Positions 1-5,088 of a stretch of 7,205 nucleotides of DNA are shown in pieces. Location of the stretch: contig JAFQWT010000082.1 of NCBI GenBank assembly GCA_017407375.1, positions 1 through 7,205 of the forward strand. Direction: 5' to 3'. Every line of letters starts with the position of its first letter. Positions within the stretch are counted from its first letter, which is position 1. The position numbers were made by a program, and so were the translations under genes. The notes beneath the pieces are model-generated. The model was not told where the DNA came from. It was given only the letters and a program-made list of their open reading frames with translations, and searched no databases. Source of the stretch: Clostridia bacterium (lineage in GTDB: Bacteria > Bacillota > Clostridia > Oscillospirales > CAG-272).

Positions 1-118
1 AAAAGCCGCCCGCGGCGAGGGCATCGACAAAGCGATAGGCCTCACGGCCGAGGGTGCCGCAGGAAAAGCGCCCGGGGAGCGCGGTCATGGGGAGAAGGAC
101 CCCCGATCTTCTTTGCAT
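1..118 (-). CDS. malQ: 4-alpha-glucanotransferase (amylomaltase, GH77), N-terminal fragment
   Basis: The first 39 codons of a gene that runs off the left edge of the window. Translation from the ATG at 118 gives MQRRSGVLLPMTALPGRF followed by SCGTLGREAYRFVDALAAGGF. This matches the conserved start of GH77 amylomaltases, where an 'SGILLPISSLP' strand is followed by 'G(I/T)GxLGxxAYxFVDxLA'. These cytoplasmic enzymes transfer glucan chains between malto-oligosaccharides during starch, glycogen or maltodextrin use. I chose the ATG at 118 because an AGGCGG ribosome-binding site lies six bases upstream and the conserved family residues begin directly after it; the in-frame ATG at 88 would cut off the LLP strand. 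The catalytic residues lie outside the window, so activity cannot be judged. The gene sits downstream of rpsT but is separated from it by a terminator and probably has its own promoter. Identification rests on N-terminal motifs only. Confidence 0.85.
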   Translation of the reverse strand, partial: MQRRSGVLLPMTALPGRFSCGTLGREAYRFVDALAAGGF

Positions 119-146
119 AGGACACCGCCTTTCGTTTACTTCTATC

Positions 147-175
147 AGTATATCCGAACGGCGGGAAAACATGAA
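147..175 (-). promoter_or_regulatory. Probable malQ promoter
   Basis: On the minus strand a good -10 box, TATACT (147-152), lies about 29 bases before the malQ start. Seventeen bases further upstream is a poor -35 match, TTCATG (170-175). The site lies just past the rpsT terminator, where a fresh promoter is expected. The weak -35 suggests low or activator-dependent transcription, but this is inference. Confidence 0.45.
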
Positions 176-208
176 AAATAAAAAAGCACTGCGTTTGCAG
201 TGCTTTTT
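172..208 (-). terminator. Rho-independent terminator of rpsT
   Basis: A perfect stem AAGCACTGC (184-192) pairs with GCAGTGCTT (197-205) around a four-base loop, flanked by A and T runs that extend the pairing. Read on the minus strand, it begins five bases after the rpsT stop codon and is followed by a T-rich tract (TTTTTTATTTTT). It separates rpsT from malQ. Confidence 0.92.
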
Positions 209-210
209 TA

Positions 211-474
211 TTACGCCATGGCGTTAAGCTTTTTGGTGAAGCTGCTCTTCTTGTGTGCGGCGTTGTTCTTGTGAAGAATCCCACGAGTAACCGCCTGGTC
301 AATCTTCTTCACAGCAACCTTGTATGCGGCAGTCGCCATCTCACGGTCACCGGCAGCGATCGCGGCATCATACTTTTTGATGATGGTACGCATCTGCGTT
401 TTGAAGATCTGGTTGCGAAGGGCCTTTGCCTCAGTCACTTTTACGCGCTTTTTGGCAGATTTGATGTTAGGCAC
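211..474 (-). CDS. rpsT: 30S ribosomal protein S20
   Basis: An 87-residue basic protein beginning MPNIKSAKKRVKV, the signature start of bacterial S20, with alternating lysine/arginine-rich helices through to a C-terminal HKKSSFTKKL segment. S20 binds 16S rRNA early in assembly of the 30S subunit. The start is GTG at 474, with GGAGG eight bases upstream. A longer reading from a TTG at 489 would translate the ribosome-binding site itself and is rejected. The length is normal for the family. The gene is monocistronic: it has a strong sigma-A promoter upstream and a terminator five bases downstream. S20 synthesis is self-limiting in some bacteria, and the non-AUG start is reminiscent of that, but nothing here proves autoregulation. 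Confidence 0.97.
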   Translation of the reverse strand: MPNIKSAKKRVKVTEAKALRNQIFKTQMRTIIKKYDAAIAAGDREMATAAYKVAVKKIDQAVTRGILHKNNAAHKKSSFTKKLNAMA

Positions 475-551
475 GACACTTTCCTCCAAATTATTTGTTG
501 CTTTCGGACTGCATTATCACCTGAGAGGGGTGTGAAAAAGCATTCACCTGC

Positions 552-567
552 ATACTCTATGGAGTAT
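552..567. repeat. 16-base inverted repeat on the rpsT -10 region
   Basis: ATACTC (552-557) and GAGTAT (562-567) form a perfect six-base palindrome around four bases. One arm contains most of the rpsT -10 box and the other lies near the transcription start. This could be an operator or a coincidence; six-base palindromes arise often by chance. Confidence 0.3.
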
Positions 568-591
568 ATCACACTTCTTTTCAAAATTCAA
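563..591 (-). promoter_or_regulatory. Sigma-A promoter of rpsT
   Basis: On the minus strand, -35 TTGAAT (586-591) and -10 TATACT (563-568) are separated by exactly 17 bases. Both fit the housekeeping sigma-A consensus closely. Transcription would start near 556, giving an rpsT leader of about 80 bases. The AT-rich stretch at 592-621 lies upstream of this promoter and of the divergent ylxM promoter, and may act as a shared UP element. Confidence 0.85.
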
Positions 592-621
592 GGGCTTTTA
601 GAAAATTTTTTAATTTTTTTA

Positions 622-650
622 TTGACAAACCGAGGAAGGCGTGGTATACT
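622..650 (+). promoter_or_regulatory. Sigma-A promoter of the ylxM-ffh-rpsP-khpA operon
   Basis: TTGACA (622-627), an exact -35 consensus, is followed after 17 bases by TATACT (645-650). It is preceded by an A/T-rich tract (601-621) resembling an UP element. The start of transcription is expected near 657, leaving a leader of only about 26 bases before the ylxM GTG. The promoter is back to back with that of rpsT. Confidence 0.92.
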
Positions 651-671
651 TGTAAAGTAAAAAGCTTTACA
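651..671. repeat. Inverted repeat over the ylxM operon transcription start
   Basis: TGTAAAG (651-657) and CTTTACA (665-671) are perfect seven-base arms around a seven-base A-rich centre. The repeat starts directly after the -10 box and ends against the ribosome-binding site (AGGGG, 671-675). It could be a repressor operator or a small 5' hairpin limiting ylxM translation. No known regulator is recognised. Confidence 0.4.
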
Positions 672-682
672 GGGGTGATACT

Positions 683-1030
683 GTGTTCGAAAAGGACCTT
701 ACCGTGGAATTTCTTTTGGATTTTTACGGTGAAGTGTTGCCCGAAAAAACGCGCAGGATCCTCAGCGCCTATTACGGCGAGGATCTTTCGCTGGCCGAGA
801 TCGCGGCGGAGGAGGAGATCTCCCGCCAAGGGGTGCGGCACATTTTGAAAAAAGGGGAAGAGGAGCTGTTTTTCCTTGAGGAACGGCTGGGCCTTGCCGA
901 GCGGCACCGCCGCCTTGTCCTGGGGGCCGAGGCGCTCTCACGGCGCGCTGCGGCGCTCACGGAGGCGGACGATGCGGCCGTACGGGCGCTGGCCGAGGAG
1001 GCGCTCCGCTTCTCTTCCGATCTTTTGTAG
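683..1030 (+). CDS. ylxM: YlxM family SRP-associated protein (UPF0122, predicted HTH DNA-binding)
   Basis: A 115-residue protein beginning MFEKDLTVEFLLDFYGEVL. It carries a sigma-region-4-like helix-turn-helix at about residues 23-60 (LSAYYGEDLSLAEIAAEE, then ISRQGVRHILKKGEEEL). This is the hallmark of the YlxM/p13 family, which almost always lies directly upstream of ffh. The HTH suggests nucleic-acid binding; a Streptococcus homologue has been reported to affect SRP GTPase activity. The start is GTG at 683 with AGGGG seven bases upstream. The C-terminal part (residues 75-115) is alanine- and glutamate-rich and probably helical. It is the first gene of its operon and ends 23 bases before ffh. 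ftsY, which often precedes it in Firmicutes, is not here: the upstream neighbour is divergent rpsT. Confidence 0.92.
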   Translation: MFEKDLTVEFLLDFYGEVLPEKTRRILSAYYGEDLSLAEIAAEEEISRQGVRHILKKGEEELFFLEERLGLAERHRRLVLGAEALSRRAAALTEADDAAVRALAEEALRFSSDLL

Positions 1031-1053
1031 ACCGTGCGGAAGGAGGTCGCCCC

Positions 1054-2400
1054 GTGTCCATGTTCCAGGGATTAACCGAAAAGCTGTCTGCGGCGCTCAA
1101 GCGCTTCCGCAGTAAGGGTAAGCTGACCGAGGCCGACGTCCGCGAGGGCATGCGCGAGGTCAAGCTGGCGCTCCTTGAGGCGGACGTCAACTTCAAGGTC
1201 GTCCGTGATTTTGTCAAGACCGTGACCGAGCGCGCCGTCGGCGAGACGGTGCTGGAGAGTCTTTTACCTGCCCAGCAGATCATCAAGATCGTCAATGAGG
1301 AGCTCATCCGCCTGATGGGCTCGGAATCGCCGAAGATCGAGATCGCGGCGAAGCCCCCGACGGTCATTCTGATGGCGGGCCTTCAGGGTGCCGGTAAGAC
1401 CACGCACGCCGGCAAGCTGGCGCTGCACTTTAAAAAGAAGGGCAAAAACCCTCTGCTTGTGGCGTGCGACGTCTACCGCCCTGCCGCCGTCGATCAATTG
1501 AAGATCGTCGGTGAGTCGATCGGCGTTCCCGTCTTTTCCATGGGAACGGGGGTCTCCCCCGTCAAGATCGCCGCGGCGGGCGTGGAGCATGCCAAAAAGC
1601 ACGGGCACGATATGGTATTCATCGATACGGCGGGCCGCCTGCACATCGACGAGGAGATGATGCGGGAGATCCAAAAGATCAAGGACACGGTATCCCCCAC
1701 CGAGATCCTTCTTACGGTAGATGCGATGACGGGCCAGAACGCCGTGGACGTGGCGACCACCTTCAACGAGCAGCTGGAGATCACGGGTATCGTGATGACC
1801 AAGATGGACGGCGACACGCGCGGAGGTGCGGCGCTTTCCGTCAAGCACGTGACGGGCAAGCCGATCAAGTTCATCGGCACGGGCGAGGGCATGGACGCCC
1901 TCGAGCCCTTCCACCCCGACCGCATGGCATCGCGCATTCTCGGTATGGGTGACGTGCTTTCGCTCATTGAGAAGGCCGAGGCCGCCTTTGACGAGAAGAC
2001 CGCCGCCGAGATGGAGCGCAAGATGCGCGAGGCCACCTTCTCGCTTGAGGACTTCCTCATGCAGCTGCGCCAGCTCCGGAAGATGGGCAACCTCAACCAG
2101 ATCCTCGGTATGCTTCCGGGGGTCAAGCCCGGGGCGGTGGAAAACATGAACGTTGACGAGCGGCAGCTGGGGCGCATCGAGGCCATTGTGCTTTCGATGA
2201 CTCCCGAGGAGCGCCTGCATCCCTCCGAGGTGCTGAACGGCTCCCGCCGACGCCGCATTGCCGCGGGGAGCGGCACCTCGGTCGAGGAGGTCAACAAGCT
2301 CTTAAAGCAGTTTGAGCAGATGAAAAAGATGATGAAGCAGTTCTCTTCCCCCGGTAAGATGAAGGGACTCTTCGGCGGTAAGATGAAAATTCCGTTCTGA
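1054..2400 (+). CDS. ffh: Signal recognition particle GTPase Ffh (SRP54)
   Basis: A 448-residue protein with all Ffh domains. The N-terminal helical bundle spans about residues 1-90. The NG GTPase domain has the P-loop GLQGAGKTT (109-117), DTAGR (191-195), TKMDGDTRGGA (249 onward) and GTGEGMD (275-281). The methionine-rich M domain (about 320-448) holds the SRP-RNA-binding helix SRRRRIAAGSGTSVEEV (397 onward) and a C-terminal run of methionines and lysines. Ffh with SRP RNA binds signal sequences on translating ribosomes and delivers them to FtsY at the membrane. The GTG at 1054 is chosen because AGGAGG (1041-1046) lies seven bases upstream; an ATG two codons later is possible but 13 bases from that site. 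Length is normal, and no key residue is missing. Confidence 0.98.
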   Translation: MSMFQGLTEKLSAALKRFRSKGKLTEADVREGMREVKLALLEADVNFKVVRDFVKTVTERAVGETVLESLLPAQQIIKIVNEELIRLMGSESPKIEIAAKPPTVILMAGLQGAGKTTHAGKLALHFKKKGKNPLLVACDVYRPAAVDQLKIVGESIGVPVFSMGTGVSPVKIAAAGVEHAKKHGHDMVFIDTAGRLHIDEEMMREIQKIKDTVSPTEILLTVDAMTGQNAVDVATTFNEQLEITGIVMTKMDGDTRGGAALSVKHVTGKPIKFIGTGEGMDALEPFHPDRMASRILGMGDVLSLIEKAEAAFDEKTAAEMERKMREATFSLEDFLMQLRQLRKMGNLNQILGMLPGVKPGAVENMNVDERQLGRIEAIVLSMTPEERLHPSEVLNGSRRRRIAAGSGTSVEEVNKLLKQFEQMKKMMKQFSSPGKMKGLFGGKMKIPF

Positions 2401-2449
2401 TCGGATTTTTATAAAAAAGAAAAACAAATTACATTTGGAGGAAAAAGCA

Positions 2450-2692
2450 ATGGTTAAAATCAGACTGAGAAGAATGGGCGCGAAGAAGTCCCCCTTCTAC
2501 CGTGTGGTCGTGGCTGACGAGCGCTATCCCCGCGATGGCCGCTTCATCGAGGAGATCGGGTACTACATCCCCATGACCTCGCCCGCCGAGATCAAGATCG
2601 ACGCCGAGCGTGCCGCCGCCTGGATCGCCAAGGGTGCCCAGCCCACCGACACCGTCAAGGCCCTGCTCAAGAAGAGCGCCTCCGCCGAGTAA
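2450..2692 (+). CDS. rpsP: 30S ribosomal protein S16
   Basis: An 80-residue protein beginning MVKIRLRRMGAKKSPFYRVV, the invariant S16 start, followed by VADERYPRDGRFIEEIGYY and a C-terminal AAAWIAKGAQPTDTVKALL segment. S16 binds 16S rRNA and drives assembly of the 5' domain of the 30S subunit. The start is ATG at 2450, with GGAGG at 2437-2441. A TTG-initiated extension from 2435 would run through the ribosome-binding site and is rejected. It follows ffh after 49 A/T-rich bases with no terminator, so it is co-transcribed. The position directly after ffh is conserved in Firmicutes. Confidence 0.98.
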   Translation: MVKIRLRRMGAKKSPFYRVVVADERYPRDGRFIEEIGYYIPMTSPAEIKIDAERAAAWIAKGAQPTDTVKALLKKSASAE

Positions 2693-2713
2693 TCGGTAAG
2701 GGGTGGATTCGGC

Positions 2714-2947
2714 ATGGATCTCAAGCAAATCCTGACCGACATCGCACGTGCCATCGTCGATACGCCCGACAGCGTTTCCGTTGAGGAGACCGTGGACGGC
2801 GACGACATCACCTTTGTCCTCTCGGTTGCCGAGGAGGACACGGGAATGGTGATCGGCCATCACGGCAAGATCGCCAAGGCGATCCGCTCAGTGATGAAGG
2901 CCGCCGCCAATACCTGCGGCAAGCGCGTGACTGTCGAAATTAAGTGA
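2714..2947 (+). CDS. khpA: KH-domain RNA-binding protein KhpA (YlqC family)
   Basis: A 77-residue single type II KH domain. The RNA-binding loop is GMVIGHHGKIAKAIRSVMKAAA (residues 44-65), with the GxxG motif at 48-51 and a C-terminal strand GKRVTVEIK. KhpA binds RNA, often together with the Jag/KhpB protein, and affects cell elongation and division in streptococci. The ATG at 2714 is preceded by a GGGGTGG ribosome-binding site. It lies 21 bases after rpsP in the standard rpsP-khpA order. The GxxG pair is two histidines rather than the usual lysine-containing pair, a modest deviation. The gene ends at a terminator, so the usual downstream rimM-trmD-rplS genes are absent here. Confidence 0.93.
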   Translation: MDLKQILTDIARAIVDTPDSVSVEETVDGDDITFVLSVAEEDTGMVIGHHGKIAKAIRSVMKAAANTCGKRVTVEIK

Positions 2948-2950
2948 AAA

Positions 2951-2985
2951 CAAAAAGACCTCTTACTGAGGTCTTTTTGTTTTTT
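2951..2985. terminator. Shared bidirectional terminator of the ffh operon and rsmA
   Basis: A perfect 12-base stem CAAAAAGACCTC (2951-2962) pairs with GAGGTCTTTTTG (2968-2979) around a five-base loop. On the plus strand it is followed by six T residues (2980-2985) and ends the khpA transcript four bases after its stop. On the minus strand the T-rich arm and the following TTTT terminate rsmA. The rsmA stop codon (2963-2965) lies inside the loop, so the right arm is rsmA coding sequence. Confidence 0.93.
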
Positions 2986-3832
2986 CGTCGATGGCATCCG
3001 CAAGGGCGATGAAATCGCGGGTGGAGAGGCACTCACCGCGGACGGTGGGGCTGTGCCCTTGCGAGGTGATGAGTGAGAGCAGGGTCGCCTTATCGAGGGG
3101 GGCGACGCCCGAGAGGGCGTTGACCAGCGTTTTGCGGCGCTGGGCAAAGGCGGCGTGAATGACACGGAAAAGGAGCGCCTCCGAGCGGGGCACCGCGGGC
3201 GGCTCCTTATAAAGGTCGATGCGGACAACGGCCGAGGAGACCTTGGGCGGTGGGAGAAAGCACCCTGCCGAAACGGTGAAAAGGCGGCTGACCTTGCCGT
3301 AATAGCCAAGCACGGCGGTGATGGCGCCGTACTCCGCCGAGCCCGCGGCGGCGGCCAGGCGGTCGGCCACCTCGGACTGGATCATCACGGTGATCGAGGT
3401 GAGGGGAAGGCGGGCCTCCAAGAGGCGCATAAGGATCGGCGTTGTGATGTAATACGGGAGATTTGCACAGACGGCCACGGGGTGTCCCTCGGCTTCCCTC
3501 TCGATGAGGGCGCGAAGGTCGACCTTCATAACGTCTCCCTCGATGACGGTGACGTTATCGTAGGGGGCGAGGGTCTTACCGAGCAGGGGGATGAGGCCGC
3601 GGTCGATCTCAATGGCCACGACCTTGCGATAGCGCTCACAAAGCTCTTGCGTGAGCGTTCCGATCCCGGGGCCGATCTCAAGGATCACGGTGTCCTCGCT
3701 CTCGGCGGCGGAATCGGCAATGCGCGCGACCACGTCACGGCTGGTGAGAAAGTTCTGTCCGAACTCCTTGCGGAAGGTGATGCCCGCCTCGCTCATCAGC
3801 GCGCGGATCACCGAGGGGCTGGTCAGCTCCAT
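2963..3832 (-). CDS. rsmA: 16S rRNA (adenine1518/1519-N6,N6)-dimethyltransferase RsmA (KsgA)
   Basis: A 289-residue Rossmann-fold methyltransferase. Visible family motifs are FGQNFL (residues 24-29), the S-adenosylmethionine-binding loop EIGPGIGTLT (52-61), acidic residues EID (75-77) and EGD (98-100), the catalytic NLPYYITTPI (124-133), and FLPPPKVSSAVVRI in the C-terminal half. It dimethylates two adjacent adenosines near the 3' end of 16S rRNA as a late 30S maturation check; loss of the enzyme gives kasugamycin resistance in many bacteria. The ATG at 3832 follows the asnA stop after one base and has no clear ribosome-binding site, suggesting translational coupling to asnA. A start at M13 is possible but would shorten the N-terminal helix that precedes FGQNFL. 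The last codons form half of the terminator hairpin. Confidence 0.97.
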   Translation of the reverse strand: MELTSPSVIRALMSEAGITFRKEFGQNFLTSRDVVARIADSAAESEDTVILEIGPGIGTLTQELCERYRKVVAIEIDRGLIPLLGKTLAPYDNVTVIEGDVMKVDLRALIEREAEGHPVAVCANLPYYITTPILMRLLEARLPLTSITVMIQSEVADRLAAAAGSAEYGAITAVLGYYGKVSRLFTVSAGCFLPPPKVSSAVVRIDLYKEPPAVPRSEALLFRVIHAAFAQRRKTLVNALSGVAPLDKATLLSLITSQGHSPTVRGECLSTRDFIALADAIDEKTKRPQ

Positions 3833-3833
3833 A

Positions 3834-4841
3834 TCAAAGCAGCATCACGCCGGCCTCGGCGCAGGTGCGGAGGGTCTCCTCATCCCAGACGCTGACCTGG
3901 ACCTCACCCACGTGGGCGCAGCCCATAAGGAGCAGGCACAGGCGCGACTGGCCGATGCCGCCGCCAATGGTCAGGGGCAGCTCACCCGCAAGGAGCTTTT
4001 GATGGAAGGGGAGCGCGGCGCGCTCGGTACAGCCCGAGATGGTCAGCTGGCGCGAAAGCGACTCGGCATCCACGCGAATACCCATGGAGGAGATCTCCAG
4101 GGCGCGGCCCAGCGTGTCACACCAGAAAAAGAGGTCGCCGTTCAGGGCCCAGTCGTCATAATCGGGGGCGCGGCCGTCGTGCGGCTTGCCCGAGCGAAGC
4201 GCCCCGCCGATGCCGATGATAAAGGCGGTCTTATGCTCACGGAGGAAGGCGTGCTCACGCTCCGAGCCCGAGAGGGTGGGATAGCGGTCCTCGAGCTCCT
4301 GCGAGGTGATGAAGGTCACCTCACGCGAGAGGGTGGGAACCAGCTGCGGGAAGGCGGCGTGCAGACGGTCGGCCGTGTCACAGATGGCGCCGACGATCGA
4401 GGTGACGGTGGCCTTCAGGTAATCCACCGTGCGGCTCTCCCGCGTGATGACCTTTTCCCAGTCCCACTGGTCAACGTAGATCGAGTGGACGTTGTCAAGC
4501 TCCTCATCACGGCGGATGGCGTTCATATCGGTGTAAAGGCCCTCCCCCACGGCAAAGCCGTAGCGCGAGAGCGCCAGCCGCTTCCATTTGGCAAGCGAAT
4601 GGACGACCTCGGCCTCCTTGCCGACGGCGGGAATGTCAAAGGACACGGGGCGCTCCTTACCGCTCAGGTTGTCATTGAGGCCCGACGTCCCCGTAACGAA
4701 CAAGGGCGCCGACACGCGCTTGAGATTCAGAGCGGCGGCAAATTCATGCTGGAAGGTCTTTTTTATGAGAGAGATCGCGCATTGCGTGCCGTACGCATCC
4801 AGCTTCGGACGGTAGCCCGCGGGAATCTTGCATTGGTTCAT
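3834..4841 (-). CDS. asnA: Aspartate-ammonia ligase (ammonia-dependent asparagine synthetase A)
   Basis: A 335-residue class II synthetase-like enzyme that makes asparagine from aspartate, ammonia and ATP, via aspartyl-AMP, in the cytoplasm. Recognisable blocks are SGLNDNLSGKERPVSFDI (53-70), VHSLAKWKRLAL (80-91), GEGLYTDMNAIRRDEEL (99-115), VDQWDWEKVI (123-132), RAPDYDDWALNGD, SSMGIRVDAESL, and the C-terminal GGGIGQSRLCLLLM (293-306). By alignment from memory with the E. coli enzyme, residues D57, R110 and Q125 match its active-site D46, R100 and Q116. Length is close to the 330 residues of E. coli AsnA. An AAGGTG ribosome-binding site lies very near the ATG at 4841. It is downstream of asnS and overlaps nothing, with rsmA following after one base. 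It is probably transcribed from the asnS promoter through the intervening repeat. Confidence 0.97.
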   Translation of the reverse strand: MNQCKIPAGYRPKLDAYGTQCAISLIKKTFQHEFAAALNLKRVSAPLFVTGTSGLNDNLSGKERPVSFDIPAVGKEAEVVHSLAKWKRLALSRYGFAVGEGLYTDMNAIRRDEELDNVHSIYVDQWDWEKVITRESRTVDYLKATVTSIVGAICDTADRLHAAFPQLVPTLSREVTFITSQELEDRYPTLSGSEREHAFLREHKTAFIIGIGGALRSGKPHDGRAPDYDDWALNGDLFFWCDTLGRALEISSMGIRVDAESLSRQLTISGCTERAALPFHQKLLAGELPLTIGGGIGQSRLCLLLMGCAHVGEVQVSVWDEETLRTCAEAGVMLL

Positions 4842-4870
4842 AGCGCACCTTGTGCCTTTCTTAAGGTTTT

Positions 4871-4945
4871 TGACCCCTCTCCGTCGGCTACGCCGCCACC
4901 TCTCCCGAAGGGCGAGGCCTGCGTTGACCGAGGCGGGGGTGTTAT
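4871..4945. repeat. GC-rich hairpin block in the asnS-asnA gap
   Basis: This stretch is rich in short inverted pairs. CCTCTCCC (4899-4906) pairs with GGGCGAGG (4910-4917) around GAA with one mismatch, and CGGC (4885-4888) pairs with GCCG (4892-4895) around TAC. ACCCC near 4873 can face GGGGGT near 4935. The 'CCTCTCCGTCGGC...ACCTCTCCCGAAGGG' style resembles dispersed intergenic repeats I associate with gut Clostridia genomes, but copy number cannot be seen in this window. It may be one unit with the palindrome at 4966-5088. Confidence 0.45.
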
Positions 4946-4965
4946 CGTAAAGACGGAAAAACGGG

Positions 4966-5088
4966 TCTCGCGGAGGGAATTTTGCGTTAGACGAGGCGCA
5001 CCACAGCCCACGGCCGAAGGCGTACCGAGCGTACGTCGAGGTCGCGGGCGCGGAGCAACGAAGTATAGCGCAAAATTCACCCGCGAGA
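4966..5088. repeat. 123-base palindromic MITE-like or REP-like element after asnS
   Basis: The ends are imperfect inverted repeats: the left arm at 4966-4986 starts TCTCGCGG and ends GAATTTTGCG. The right arm at 5069-5088 is its reverse complement apart from one gap and one mismatch. Weaker complementarity continues inward to CGTAC (5021-5025) and GTACG (5031-5035) around CGAGC, and this apex lies at the exact centre of the end repeats. The element abuts the asnS stop codon (5089-5091). No transposase is encoded. As RNA it would form a long imperfect hairpin between asnS and asnA. Confidence 0.6.

Noticed and set aside
42..302. 86-codon minus-strand frame over the malQ start and rpsT end
   Set aside because: It is out of frame with both malQ and rpsT, crosses a terminator and shows no family motif. 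The malQ frame there is well supported by conserved residues.
1264..2297. Two long minus-strand frames opposite ffh
   Set aside because: Both are antisense shadows of the GTPase and M domain, rich in arginine, serine or histidine, with no family resemblance.
5063..5068. TATACT inside the palindrome as a possible asnA promoter
   Set aside because: The expected -35 position (5086-5091) reads TGATCT, and there is no TG extension, so the site is weak without supporting data.
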